From Solirubrobacterales bacterium (GTDB lineage: Bacteria > Actinomycetota > Thermoleophilia > Solirubrobacterales > Solirubrobacteraceae), in contig DAIDME010000112.1 in assembly GCA_027449125.1 (NCBI GenBank), forward strand, positions 22,946 through 86,945: a stretch of DNA of 64,000 nucleotides. Reading direction: 5' to 3'. Positions 19,484 through 28,200 of this stretch are shown here, piece after piece (the first letter of the stretch is position 1; the number at the start of each line of letters is the position of its first letter). The translations under genes and the position numbers were made by a program. Under the pieces are notes generated by a model that did no database searches, was not told where the DNA came from, and saw only the letters and a program-made list of their open reading frames with translations.

Positions 19484-20287
19484 TCACCTGAGCAGGCCCT
19501 GCTCACGCATCCAGCCCTGGAAGTGCTCGCGGTCGCGGCTGATCACATCCCACTCCCGGTAGAAGTCGTTGTCACGCTCCGTGACACCAAGCGCATAGGA
19601 CGGCAGGGACCCGCCCGGCGCGTGCGCCACGAAATCGATCACCCACCCGGGGATGACCACGCCGCCAGGCTTGAGCTCGAGCCGATCGACGATCCGCTCG
19701 ACCGTCACCACCGCCCGGCCCGCCGCCAGCACCGCCTCCTTCTGCACCCCGGGGATCCCCCACAGCTGCACGTTGCCGTCCCGATCTGACTCCTGCGCAT
19801 GCACGATCGCCACATCCGGGCGAAGCGCCGGCACCGCGGCAAGCTCCTCACCCGTGAACGGACAGCGAACCGTCGCCACCTGCGTGTGCTCCACCAGATC
19901 AGTGCCCGCATAGCCACGCATCACCGCAAACGGCAGCTTCGCCGCGCCCGCCACGTAGCGGTTGGCCATCCCCGCGTGCGAGTGCTCCTCGACCTCGATC
20001 GCCCGCGGCCAACCATGCTCGACCGCATCCCGGAAACGGTGCAACGACCCCACACCGGGGTTACCGCCATATGAGAACACCAGCTTCCGGGCCGCGCCGA
20101 CGCCGACCATCTGGTCATACAGGATGTCCGGCGTCATCCGGATCAGCTCCAGCTCCCGACGGCCCTGACGCAGCACCTCGTGACCAGCCGCAAACGGGAT
20201 CAAATGCGTGAAACCCTCGAGCGCCAAACTCACGCCATCCCGCACCGTCTCCGCAACGGCCTCACTCAACGAAACGATCTGCGCCAC
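19484..20287 (-). CDS. pcaI: 3-oxoadipate CoA-transferase, alpha subunit
   Basis: 267 aa from GTG 20287, with GAGG just upstream and a GGGAGGGGG run further back; the longer open frame to 20374 is not conserved-looking. It has the alpha-subunit features VRDGVSLALEGFTHLIPFAAGHE and DRDGNVQLWGIPGVQKEAVLAA. It is the first gene of the operon, so the promoter should lie in 20288-20399. The thiolase that would complete the pathway (pcaF) is not in the window. Confidence 0.87.
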   Translation of the reverse strand: MAQIVSLSEAVAETVRDGVSLALEGFTHLIPFAAGHEVLRQGRRELELIRMTPDILYDQMVGVGAARKLVFSYGGNPGVGSLHRFRDAVEHGWPRAIEVEEHSHAGMANRYVAGAAKLPFAVMRGYAGTDLVEHTQVATVRCPFTGEELAAVPALRPDVAIVHAQESDRDGNVQLWGIPGVQKEAVLAAGRAVVTVERIVDRLELKPGGVVIPGWVIDFVAHAPGGSLPSYALGVTERDNDFYREWDVISRDREHFQGWMREQGLLR

Positions 20288-20399
20288 GTGCCTCAAGCCC
20301 CCTCCCTCGGCGGCCAGCGTCCTAACGGGTTGCATGCAGAGCGTACCGTTGCACGCCGGTTCGCGTCGCCGCATGCCTGCCGGTGTGCGGGGCTGACGG

Positions 20400-20693
20400 C
20401 TACACGGCCAGCGCCTGGTAGTGCTCGACCTCCGGATCGGCCGCGAAATACGGGCCGATCAGCTCCCGCCAGCGGACGAAGAGCTCGGACTCGCGAAAGC
20501 CCTTCATGTGGTCATCCAGCGTCTCCCACTCGACCAGCAGCAGGTAGCTGGAGGGCCGCTCGATCCCGCGATGCAAAGCGAACGAGCGGAACCCTTCGGC
20601 CCGCGAGATCACGTGCCTGGCCTGCTCGATGGCAGCCTCGAATTCACGCTCCGAGCCCGGGGTCACGGCCAGGATCGCGCGCTCGAGAATCAT
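20400..20693 (-). CDS. Antibiotic biosynthesis monooxygenase-fold protein
   Basis: 97 aa with the dimeric ferredoxin-like ABM fold: ILERAILAVTPGSEREFEAAIEQA, then GFRSFALHRG, YLLLVEWETLDDHMKGFRES, and F.RW.E.IGP. Members range from quinol monooxygenases to heme-degrading enzymes and proteins without known activity. It begins 12 bases after the epimerase stop, so the two are probably one transcript. The reaction is unknown. Confidence 0.8.
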   Translation of the reverse strand: MILERAILAVTPGSEREFEAAIEQARHVISRAEGFRSFALHRGIERPSSYLLLVEWETLDDHMKGFRESELFVRWRELIGPYFAADPEVEHYQALAV

Positions 20694-20705
20694 CGTCTGC
20701 CGCCT

Positions 20706-21569
20706 TCAGTAGAGATCACGCCAGCTGAACTGCGGGTCGTAGCCGAGCACCGCCCGCGCCCGATCGATGCTGAGCAGCGTGTCGTGGCCACCCACGGTGG
20801 GCGCGACCGGAACGGCGGGGAACACCTCGGCCATCAGATCGCGGCTCGGGCGCTTCATCACAGTGTCCGCGGCGGCGATGATGAAGTTATCGGCGCCCCC
20901 GATGTCGGCCTCCAGCGCCAGCCGCACGCTCTGCGCGACGTGGCTCTCGTCGACGTAGCCCCAGAGGTTCCACTTGCGCACATGCGGGTCGTCCCAGAAG
21001 CTCGGGAATCGCTCGTAATCGCTGCGCACCATCACGTTTGACAGCCGCAACCCGATGATCGTGATTTTGGCGATGCGGCTGAACTGGCGTGCCAGCTCCT
21101 CGCCCAGGACCTTCGACATCGCGTAGCTGGTCTCGGGGTAGACGTGGGATTCGTCTACGGGGACATGGTCGGGCGGACGGTCGAACGGCAGCCCCAGCGT
21201 GGTCTCACTCGAGGCCCACACGACGCGTCTGACCCCAAGTGCCGCCGCCGCGGCGAAGACCGCGTGCGTGGAGGTCACGTTTACGCGGAAGACCTCAGCG
21301 GGTGTGGCGTGCACAGGCGAGGGGATGGCCGCGAAGTGCACGATCGCGTCGGGCCGCCTGCCCCAGGCGCCGTCGCCGAGCGCCTCCAGTGCCTCACCGT
21401 AGCTGGTCAGGTCTGCCGTCAGCAGGTGCACGGTCGCGTCCGGGCCGTGCGAGCCTGGCCCGGGCTGGCGATCGACGTTCAAGACCTCGTACCCGTGCGC
21501 CAGCAGGTCACGCGCGACCACGCGCCCCGCCTTGCCGCTGGCACCGGTTACGATCACACGCCTGCCCAC
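20706..21569 (-). CDS. NAD(P)-dependent epimerase/dehydratase (extended SDR)
   Basis: 287 aa from GTG 21569. Rossmann motif VTGASGKAGRVV near the N-terminus, catalytic YAMSK (tyrosine and lysine), and IVHFAAIPSP typical of extended SDRs. The family includes sugar-nucleotide epimerases and uronate dehydrogenases; the substrate cannot be set from sequence. Being near the deoxysugar cluster, a free-sugar dehydrogenase is possible. No good ribosome binding site precedes the start, so it may be off by a few codons. Confidence 0.78.
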   Translation of the reverse strand: MGRRVIVTGASGKAGRVVARDLLAHGYEVLNVDRQPGPGSHGPDATVHLLTADLTSYGEALEALGDGAWGRRPDAIVHFAAIPSPVHATPAEVFRVNVTSTHAVFAAAAALGVRRVVWASSETTLGLPFDRPPDHVPVDESHVYPETSYAMSKVLGEELARQFSRIAKITIIGLRLSNVMVRSDYERFPSFWDDPHVRKWNLWGYVDESHVAQSVRLALEADIGGADNFIIAAADTVMKRPSRDLMAEVFPAVPVAPTVGGHDTLLSIDRARAVLGYDPQFSWRDLY

Positions 21570-21727
21570 AGCTTGGTTTCTAGCACCGGCGCGCCCGAGC
21601 GTGCGCGGATCACCCGATCGGCCCCACCGCAGCGCCGACACCACGACTGGTGGGCGTCGCCGAGCGCCTGCATCAGGTCTGTCAAGCTGAGTCAGGAGCG
21701 CGGACGCACGAACCCCGGAGGCAGGCC

Positions 21728-22063
21728 ATGAGCATCGTCAAGATCAACGCGATCACCGTAGCGCCCGAACGCATGGAGGAGTTCGCGCGCCGCTTCGCCA
21801 GTCGGGCCGGGCGCGTCGAGACGGCTGAAGGCTTCGAAGGGTTTGAGCTCCTGTCTCCCAACGACGGACGCGAGGTCTGCCTCGTGCTGACCCGCTGGCG
21901 CTCGGAGGCGGACTTTCAGGCGTGGGTGCGGAGCGCCGATTTCAGCGCCGGCCACGCCCAGCACCGCGCCGAAGGTCCCGTTGGCAGCGCCAGCGAGGTT
22001 TGGTCGTTCGAGTTGCTGGAGCAGATCGGCCCGGGCAAGGCCGGCGTCGTGCCCCCTGGATGA
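21728..22063 (+). CDS. Heme-degrading monooxygenase, MhuD/IsdG type
   Basis: 111 aa from ATG 21728 (a GGAGGC run lies just upstream). The sequence fits the mycobacterial MhuD pattern: VKINAI at the N-terminus with N7, W66 in DFQAWV, and the heme-ligand histidine as H76 in the SAGHAQHR segment. These correspond to the N, W and H residues needed by that family. The N..W..H set supports real heme oxidation to a bilin, releasing iron. It diverges from the epimerase gene and is followed 34 bases later by an esterase gene. No heme importer is in view. Confidence 0.78.
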   Translation: MSIVKINAITVAPERMEEFARRFASRAGRVETAEGFEGFELLSPNDGREVCLVLTRWRSEADFQAWVRSADFSAGHAQHRAEGPVGSASEVWSFELLEQIGPGKAGVVPPG

Positions 22064-22097
22064 CCGGGCTCGCGGCAGCACAGCGTAGAATCCCGCC

Positions 22098-23009
22098 ATG
22101 CTGACCACTCAGGCAGCCGCCTTCCTAGCCGAAATCGACGCTCTCGGGCGCCCGCCGATCTGGGAGGTACCGGTGCAACGGGCACGCGCCGAGTTCGACG
22201 ACAGCGCCGCCGCGTTGTTCGGCGAGGCGCCACCGGTGGCAGCGGTCACGGACCTGCTGGCGGCTGACGTCCCGGTCCGGATCTACGCCCCGACGGAGGC
22301 TCCCACGCCCGGCGCACTGGTCTACCTGCACGGTGGCGGATGGGTCCTCGGCAGCCTTACGTCACACGACTCGCTCTGCCGCGCGCTCGCGGCTCGCAGC
22401 GGCCAGACGGTGGTCAGCGCCGGCTACCGACTCGCGCCTGAGCATCCGTTCCCCGCGGCGATCGAGGATGCGTGGTCTGTCACTCAGTGGACAGCACAAC
22501 GGTGGCAGAGCCTCGCCGTGGGCGGTGACAGCGCGGGTGGACAGCTCGCGGCCTCGGTGGCGCTGCGAGCACGCGACGCGGGGCTTGCTCTGCGGCTTCA
22601 GGTGCTGATCTATCCCGTCACCAACCACGACTTCGCCACCGCGTCCTATGAGGAGTTCGACAGTTTCACGGCCCTGGATCGCACTGAGATGCGCTGGTTC
22701 TGGGAGACGTATCTGGGTGGGTCCGGGCGCCTGCCGGTCACGGATCACTCGCCGTTGCGGGCCGGCAGCTTCAGTGGGCTTGCACCGGCCCTGGTGATCA
22801 CCGCGGAGTTCGATCCGCTCAGAGACGAGGGCGAGGCGTACGCCGAGCGCCTGCGCGCGGCCGGCGTGCCGACAGTCCTGACCCGTTACCCGGGGCTGTT
22901 CCACGGCTTCATTCGCATGCCGGCGCGGATCGACGAGGCGGGCGCAGCGATCGAGCAGGTGGCCCGTGCCGTGGGCGACGCGTGCCGCCCACCGCAGGCG
23001 ACTCTGTGA
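22098..23009 (+). CDS. Alpha/beta hydrolase, hormone-sensitive-lipase family esterase
   Basis: 303 aa. The HGGGW oxyanion motif (VYLHGGGWVLGS) is near residue 75 and the nucleophile elbow GGDSAGG near residue 148. The acid is in AEFDPLRDEGE and the base in FHGF. These are all the catalytic parts of a family IV carboxylesterase acting on short acyl esters. No signal peptide, so cytosolic. It may be co-transcribed with the MhuD-like gene upstream. Confidence 0.9.
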   Translation: MLTTQAAAFLAEIDALGRPPIWEVPVQRARAEFDDSAAALFGEAPPVAAVTDLLAADVPVRIYAPTEAPTPGALVYLHGGGWVLGSLTSHDSLCRALAARSGQTVVSAGYRLAPEHPFPAAIEDAWSVTQWTAQRWQSLAVGGDSAGGQLAASVALRARDAGLALRLQVLIYPVTNHDFATASYEEFDSFTALDRTEMRWFWETYLGGSGRLPVTDHSPLRAGSFSGLAPALVITAEFDPLRDEGEAYAERLRAAGVPTVLTRYPGLFHGFIRMPARIDEAGAAIEQVARAVGDACRPPQATL

Positions 23010-23111
23010 CCGGCGCACGCGCCGACTTGACGACACGCAGCCGACGCCGCGCGGCGACCGGCTGGCCAAAGCGGGTCCGCAAGCGTTCCGGGATCGTTAC
23101 CATTCGCGGTG

Positions 23112-24200
23112 ATGGAGGGCGGCCAACCAAGCGCGGCTGAGGTCGGCGCTGCAAACCACACCATTACGAGCCGTCCCAGCCGGCGCCGGCGCGTCGGCAT
23201 GCGAGAGGTCGCGCAGCGGGCGGGCGTAGCGATCTCATCCGTATCGAGGACACTGTCCGGCCATCCCGACGTCAGCGACGAGATGCGCGAGCAGGTCATG
23301 GCCGCCGTCGCCGAGCTCGGGTACAAGCCGGACCTCCTGGCCCAGGGGCTGCGCAGTCGCGCATCGCTTTCCATCGGCTTCGTCGCTGGAGACATCTCGA
23401 ATCCGCTCTTTGCGCAGATCGCACGTGGCGCCGAGGTCAGACTGCGCGAGAACGAGTACTCGATGCTGCTCACGAACTCCCTGGTGGAGCCCGACCTTGA
23501 CCGCCAGAACATCGAACTGCTGGAGCAGCGGCGCGCGGACGGGCTGATCGTGCTGCTGGTCAGCGAGACGCACGAGCCGACGCTGGACGCGTTGGCGAAC
23601 CTGACCGTGCCGCTGGTGGTCGTCGAACGTGACCTGCCGGCGCGGATCCACGCGAGCAAGGTCGTCTCGGACCACGCTGCCGGGGTGTCAGCGGCCGTCG
23701 AGCACCTGTTGGAGCTTGGGCACCGAAGGATCGCGATCATCGGCGGCCCGGACGTCCGCCCGACACGGCAGCGACTGGAGAGCGCCGAGCGGGTGCTCGC
23801 GAGTCACGGCCTCGACCCGGCGGCGCTGATCGCCCGCAACGGCCTGTTCTCGGAGGAGCACGGCGCGCAGGCGACCGCCGAGATGCTGGACCTGGCGGAG
23901 CCCCCGACCGCATTGATCGCGGGCAGCAACCAGATCATGGCGGGCGCGCTGCAGGTGATCAGCGCGCGAGGACTCGAGCTCGGCCGGGAGCTGTCGTTCA
24001 TCGGGTATGACGACATCGCGGTCGCAAAGGTCTACCGGCCGCCGATCAGCGTGGTCGAGCGCGACCTGGTGGCGATCGGCGAGGTCGCAGCAGAGCTGCT
24101 GCTCACCCACGTCCGAGACCACGACACTGCGCCCCGTGAGGTCGTGCTGCCCACGCGCTACATCCCGCGCGGGAGCTGCGGCCCGGCCCCGAGCCGATAG
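23112..24200 (+). CDS. LacI-family transcriptional regulator (likely deoxysugar regulon)
   Basis: 362 aa from ATG 23112 (an in-frame GTG is one codon earlier). An Arg-rich leader precedes the helix-turn-helix GMREVAQRAGVAISSVSRTLSGHPDVSDEMREQV and the sensor domain (SIGFVAGDISNPLFAQIARGAE, HLLELGHRRIAIIGG). It converges on the E2 gene at the end of the large catabolic block and is its nearest regulator, so it is the best candidate for the operators at 36489-36512 and 39974-39983. A weak half-site pair precedes its own start (about 23081-23100). Confidence 0.9.
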   Translation: MEGGQPSAAEVGAANHTITSRPSRRRRVGMREVAQRAGVAISSVSRTLSGHPDVSDEMREQVMAAVAELGYKPDLLAQGLRSRASLSIGFVAGDISNPLFAQIARGAEVRLRENEYSMLLTNSLVEPDLDRQNIELLEQRRADGLIVLLVSETHEPTLDALANLTVPLVVVERDLPARIHASKVVSDHAAGVSAAVEHLLELGHRRIAIIGGPDVRPTRQRLESAERVLASHGLDPAALIARNGLFSEEHGAQATAEMLDLAEPPTALIAGSNQIMAGALQVISARGLELGRELSFIGYDDIAVAKVYRPPISVVERDLVAIGEVAAELLLTHVRDHDTAPREVVLPTRYIPRGSCGPAPSR

Positions 24201-24233
24201 CCGCCCACCAGGACCGGGACCTCCCGGCGACCC

Positions 24234-25439
24234 TCACGCCAGCATCCGGAGCGGCGCCTCCAGCAGGCTGCGGATGTCCGCCAGGAACGCCGCCGCATCG
24301 GCGCCGTAGAGGATGCGGTGGTCGCTGGCGAGCGTGAGCGAGACGAGCGGCGCCGTGGCCACGCTGCCCTCCCGCGCGACCGGCTTCTCGCGAATCGCGC
24401 CGACACAGAGGATGCAGGCCTGTGGCGCGTTGATGATCCCCTCGAACCGGTCGATCCCGAACATGCCCAGGTTTGAGACGGTGAAGGTACCGCCTTCGAG
24501 CTCTGTGGCGGCGATCGTGCGCGAGCGGACGCGCTCAGCGAGCGCTCGGCTCTCCCGGGCGATATCGCCGAGACCCTTGCGGTCCGCCTGGCGGATGACC
24601 GGGACGACGAGCGCATCATCGGCCGCCACCGCGAAGGCGACGTTGACTTCGTCGTGAAGCACGAAGTGCTCCTCGGCAAAGCTCCCGTTCGCGCGGGGAT
24701 GGCGGCGCAACGCGACCGCGCACGCCTTGAGGATGATGTCGTTGAACGACGGCGGTGGATCGACGTGCCGTCTCAGCTCCTCGCGCAGCGTGATCGCCGC
24801 GGTCATGTCCACTTCGACCTCCAACGCGAAGGTGGGGATCGTACGGCGCGATTCGGTCATCCGCCGGGCGATCAGCTTCTGTGTCGAGCTCAGGCCCTGC
24901 AGCACTGCGGCCCCGGGCGCCGCCACGAGCGAGTGGCCCTGGCCGGTCGCCGCCGGCTCCCGGGCGACGCCCGTGCTGCGCGCGGCATCGATGACATCCT
25001 GCTTGAGCACGCGCCCGTACGGCCCCGACCCGGGCACGGCGGCGATGTCCACCCCGAGTCTGGCTGCGGTGCGCCGCGCCAGCGGCGACGCCTTACGCGG
25101 ACCCGGACCGTCTGAATTGGCGCGCGCCACCGCGGCCACCTCACCGCGCACCGCAGGGGCAGGCACGGTTCCGGCGGCGGCCGCCGTCAGCTCACCGCCT
25201 GCCGGGACAGGGGCGCCCACACGACCGATCAGGACCCCCACCGGAACCGTTGAACCCTCCGGAACGACCACCGACAGGCGCCCGGAGAAGTCCGACTCGT
25301 ACGCCATGATCGCCTTGTCGGTCTCTATCTCGACGAGCTCTTCGCCCCGCTTGACCTCGTCTCCGTCGGCCTTCAGCCAGCGCACGACGGTTCCCTCCTC
25401 CATCGAATCCGACAGGCGCGGCATCAGGACATCAGACAT
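24234..25439 (-). CDS. 2-oxoacid dehydrogenase E2 (dihydrolipoyl acyltransferase)
   Basis: 401 aa. One lipoyl domain (residues 1-75) with the lipoylated K42 in EIETDKAI. A peripheral-subunit-binding domain is near 115-150 (ASPLARRTAARLGVDIAAVPGSGPYGRV). The acyltransferase domain ends with SDHRILYGAD (H374). The usual D of the H-x-x-x-D-G motif is Y here, a variant known from chloroplast/cyanobacterial-type E2. It transfers the acyl group made by E1 to CoA. It is the last gene of the block, 15 bases after E1 beta. No E3 gene lies here, so E3 must be shared. Confidence 0.92.
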   Translation of the reverse strand: MSDVLMPRLSDSMEEGTVVRWLKADGDEVKRGEELVEIETDKAIMAYESDFSGRLSVVVPEGSTVPVGVLIGRVGAPVPAGGELTAAAAGTVPAPAVRGEVAAVARANSDGPGPRKASPLARRTAARLGVDIAAVPGSGPYGRVLKQDVIDAARSTGVAREPAATGQGHSLVAAPGAAVLQGLSSTQKLIARRMTESRRTIPTFALEVEVDMTAAITLREELRRHVDPPPSFNDIILKACAVALRRHPRANGSFAEEHFVLHDEVNVAFAVAADDALVVPVIRQADRKGLGDIARESRALAERVRSRTIAATELEGGTFTVSNLGMFGIDRFEGIINAPQACILCVGAIREKPVAREGSVATAPLVSLTLASDHRILYGADAAAFLADIRSLLEAPLRMLA

Positions 25440-25454
25440 TGCTAACCCGGCCTC

Positions 25455-26432
25455 TCAGTAGGAAACGGTGCGCTTGACCTGCTCGACGATCCGCGGAACA
25501 CTCGGGAGCCACAGTTCCTCGAGCGCTCCGGAGTAGGGGATCGGCGTGTCCACGGCACCGACCAGCATCGGCGGCGCGTCGAAATGCTCGAGCCGCTCCC
25601 CAACCAGCCGTGCCACGAGCGTCGCACCCCAGCTGCCGCTGTTGGGACATTCCTGCACGACCACGAGCCGGCCGGTCCGATCCACGCTGGCGGCGATCGT
25701 CTCGAGGTCCAGCGGCACGAGCGTGCGCGGGTCTATCACCTCGGCGTCGACACCGGCGGCCGCAAGCTCCTCCGCGGCCTCGAGCGCGCGGTGGCGCATC
25801 ATCTGCGTGGCCACGAGCGTCACGTGCTCACCGTGGCGCACAACCTCCGCCCGACCGAGCGCGACCAGCTCAGGCACGTCGGGCAGCTCGCCCTTGAGAT
25901 TGAACAGCGCCTTGTGCTCGAAGAACAAGACGGGGTCGGGATCCCTGATCGCCGAGCGCAGGAGACCATAGGCGTCGGCCGGGGTCGCGGGGACGACGAG
26001 CTTCAGTCCAGGCACGTTCAGGAACCAGTTCTCTACCGACTGCGAATGCTGAGCGCCGAAGCCGCCACCAGCCCCGTTGCACATGCGGATCGTGATCGGC
26101 ATCGATACTTGGCCGCCGGTCATGTACCGGTATTTGGGAATCTCGTTGGCGATGCCGTCGAAACAGACGGCCGCAAAGTCGGCGAACATGATCTCCGCCA
26201 GCGGTCTCAGACCCATGACCGCCGCGCCGATGGCGGTGCCGATGATCGCCTGCTCCGAGATGGGCGTGTCGCGGACGCGCTTGGGGCCGAAGCGCTCCAG
26301 TAAGCCCTCGGTCAGCTTGAACGAACCGCCGGCGGCGGCGACGTCCTCACCGAAGAGGAAGACGCGCTCATCCTCCTCGAGCGCGTCGGCCATTGCCCTG
26401 ATGAGGGCCTCACGAAACGTGACCGTGCTCAT
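25455..26432 (-). CDS. 2-oxoacid dehydrogenase E1 beta subunit
   Basis: 325 aa, the standard length for the transketolase-like beta subunit: FGEDVAAAGGSFKLTEGL, DTPISEQAIIGTAIGAAVMGLRP, EIMFADFA with conserved acidic residues, and VIDPRTLVPLD in the C-terminal domain. It forms a heterotetramer with E1 alpha and decarboxylates a 2-oxo acid with thiamin diphosphate. The start overlaps the E1 alpha stop (ATGA). The 2-oxo acid cannot be told from sequence; the subfamily resembles pyruvate and acetoin dehydrogenases. Confidence 0.93.
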   Translation of the reverse strand: MSTVTFREALIRAMADALEEDERVFLFGEDVAAAGGSFKLTEGLLERFGPKRVRDTPISEQAIIGTAIGAAVMGLRPLAEIMFADFAAVCFDGIANEIPKYRYMTGGQVSMPITIRMCNGAGGGFGAQHSQSVENWFLNVPGLKLVVPATPADAYGLLRSAIRDPDPVLFFEHKALFNLKGELPDVPELVALGRAEVVRHGEHVTLVATQMMRHRALEAAEELAAAGVDAEVIDPRTLVPLDLETIAASVDRTGRLVVVQECPNSGSWGATLVARLVGERLEHFDAPPMLVGAVDTPIPYSGALEELWLPSVPRIVEQVKRTVSY

Positions 26433-27418
26433 GCGTAGACGTCCTCCTCGAGCTGTTCGGGGCTTGGGTCATCCCAACTACGGGCGCGCTCCAGCGCGTC
26501 AAGGACCTCATGCTCCGCTGCACTGCGCATATCGTCCAGGCGACCCCGGTCGACACCCAGCCGCTCCAGCTTGGCCTCCAGGAGGGTGATCGGATCACGT
26601 TCCAGCCAAGCTTCGAGCTCTCCACTGGGCCTGTATTTGGCGGGATCCGAACGTGAGTGGCCCTTCTGGCGGTAGGTGAGCGCCTCGATCAGCACGGGTC
26701 CGTCGCCCGCGCGCGCGCGGGCAGCGTACTCGGACACGGTGCGCCACACGCCCTCGACGTCGTTGCCGTCGATCGTCAGCCCCGGCATGCCGTACGCCTC
26801 GGCACGTGTCGAGAGCCGTTCGATGGGGGTCGTGGTGCCAAGTGGCGAGTACTCGCCGTACAGGTTGTTCTCACAGACGAAGATGACCGGGAGCTTCCAC
26901 ACCGAAGCCATGTTCAGCGCCTCGTGAAAGGCGCCGATGTTGGTCGACCCGTCACCGAAGAAGCAGAGCGTCACTTCCTGGCGATCGTTGTACTGGGACT
27001 CGAGGGCGACACCGAGGGCGATCGGGAGATGCCCGCCCACGATTGCGAAGGAGCCGACCGCGCCGACGGTCATGTCGGTGAGGTGCATGGAGCCACCCTT
27101 GCCGCCGCACAGCCCGTCCGCCTTGCCGAGGATCTCGGCAAACGCCCGGTCGAGCGGGGCGCCCTTGGCGATCACGGCGCCATGGCCACGGTAGGTGCAG
27201 AGCATCTTGTCGACCGTGCTGACGGCGCCGCAGGCCCCGACGACGACGGCCTCCTGTCCTTGACAGAGGTGTGTGGAGCCGCGGACCAGCCCCTGCGCGA
27301 ACATGCGGTGACACTCGTCCTCGAAGAACCTGATCTGCAGCATGGTGTGAAGCCAGTCGAGCTGCCGCTCGACTGGCGCCGTCGCAACGTTGGCATCGGT
27401 CGCGCTCGCTTTGGACAT
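26429..27418 (-). CDS. 2-oxoacid dehydrogenase E1 alpha subunit
   Basis: 329 aa. The thiamin-diphosphate motif runs from GDGSTNIGAFHEALNMA to VCENN (GDG...NN), with H-P..lal G-type segment GGHLPIALGVA before it. The phosphorylation-loop region SRSDPAKYR is similar to that of pyruvate dehydrogenases and acetoin dehydrogenases. It starts 26 bases after the SDR stop in the same direction, so it is part of the catabolic operon and not a stand-alone housekeeping gene. Confidence 0.93.
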   Translation of the reverse strand: MSKASATDANVATAPVERQLDWLHTMLQIRFFEDECHRMFAQGLVRGSTHLCQGQEAVVVGACGAVSTVDKMLCTYRGHGAVIAKGAPLDRAFAEILGKADGLCGGKGGSMHLTDMTVGAVGSFAIVGGHLPIALGVALESQYNDRQEVTLCFFGDGSTNIGAFHEALNMASVWKLPVIFVCENNLYGEYSPLGTTTPIERLSTRAEAYGMPGLTIDGNDVEGVWRTVSEYAARARAGDGPVLIEALTYRQKGHSRSDPAKYRPSGELEAWLERDPITLLEAKLERLGVDRGRLDDMRSAAEHEVLDALERARSWDDPSPEQLEEDVYA

Positions 27419-27444
27419 GTGTTTCCAGCTCCAGGGTCGATCGT

Positions 27445-28200
27445 TCAGTACATGATTTGGCCGCCGGTCACGTTGAGCGTCGCACCGGTGATGTAACGCG
27501 CGTGGTCGGAGGCGAGAAACAGGACGGCGCCCGTGAGCTCGTCCGGCTCGGCCATGCGGCCAAGCGGGATCATGGACACGAACTCCTCGAGGTTCGGCTG
27601 GCTACGCATCATCGCGGTGTCAGCGGCGCCCGGCGCGACCGTGTTCACCGTGATCCCGTCGGCCGCCCACGACCTGGCCAGACCGCGACTGAGCGAGACG
27701 ATCCCGCCCTTGCTGGCCGCGTAGACGACCGAGCCGCCAAAGCCGCCGGTCCACCAGCCCTGCGAGGTGAAGTTTATGATCCTCCCTCCGTACCCCTGCG
27801 ATCGCAGGGCCGCGGCCACGGCCCGGTTGAGGAAGAAGGTTGCCTTCAGGTTGGTGTCGATCTGAACGTCCCAGTCTTCCTCGGTGACCTCGTCAACGGT
27901 CGTACGGCGGCGGAGCACGGCGGCCAGATGGGCGAGCACATCCAGACGTCCGAGGCCGTGCCGCACAGCCGCGACGAGGGCAGCGTGCTCCGACACAGCC
28001 GCCAGATCGGCGGCGTACCAGCGGTGGCGCTCGGGCTGCTCCAGCTCTGCCGCGACCGCGGCGCATGCGTCGGCATCCAGGTCGACCAGCGCCACGCGCG
28101 CGCCGGCGGCGGCGAACGCGTGCGCCACCGCGCGCCCGATCCCGCCGGTGGCGCCGGTGACCATCACGCCACGGTCTTCCAGTCCGAGGCTCCAGGTCAC
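27445..28200 (-). CDS. SDR oxidoreductase, candidate deoxysugar or 2-keto-3-deoxy acid dehydrogenase
   Basis: 251 aa classical SDR from GTG 28200 (GTGA overlap with the enolase stop). NAD motif TGATGGIGRA (16-25), catalytic YAASK, and the segment HLAAVLRR in place of NNAG. In rhamnose and fucose pathways SDRs act either as the sugar 1-dehydrogenase or as the 2-keto-3-deoxy-acid 4-dehydrogenase; position after the dehydratase gene favours the second. The gene contains a 16-base perfect palindrome (27794-27809), expected about once by chance. Confidence 0.86.
   Translation of the reverse strand: MTWSLGLEDRGVMVTGATGGIGRAVAHAFAAAGARVALVDLDADACAAVAAELEQPERHRWYAADLAAVSEHAALVAAVRHGLGRLDVLAHLAAVLRRRTTVDEVTEEDWDVQIDTNLKATFFLNRAVAAALRSQGYGGRIINFTSQGWWTGGFGGSVVYAASKGGIVSLSRGLARSWAADGITVNTVAPGAADTAMMRSQPNLEEFVSMIPLGRMAEPDELTGAVLFLASDHARYITGATLNVTGGQIMY

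Noticed and set aside
19480..19506. ATG start for pcaJ at 19506
   Set aside because: The GTG at 19479 has a well-placed AGGTGA and avoids a 23-base overlap with pcaI; the ATG remains possible.
26705..26722. GC-alternating 18-base palindrome in the E1 alpha gene
   Set aside because: It is simple-sequence alternation of GC coding Ala-Arg repeats and not a specific structure.
27794..27809. 16-base perfect palindrome CCCTGCGATCGCAGGG in the SDR gene
   Set aside because: A palindrome of this length without a loop is expected about once in a window of this size, so it is not counted with the hairpin set.
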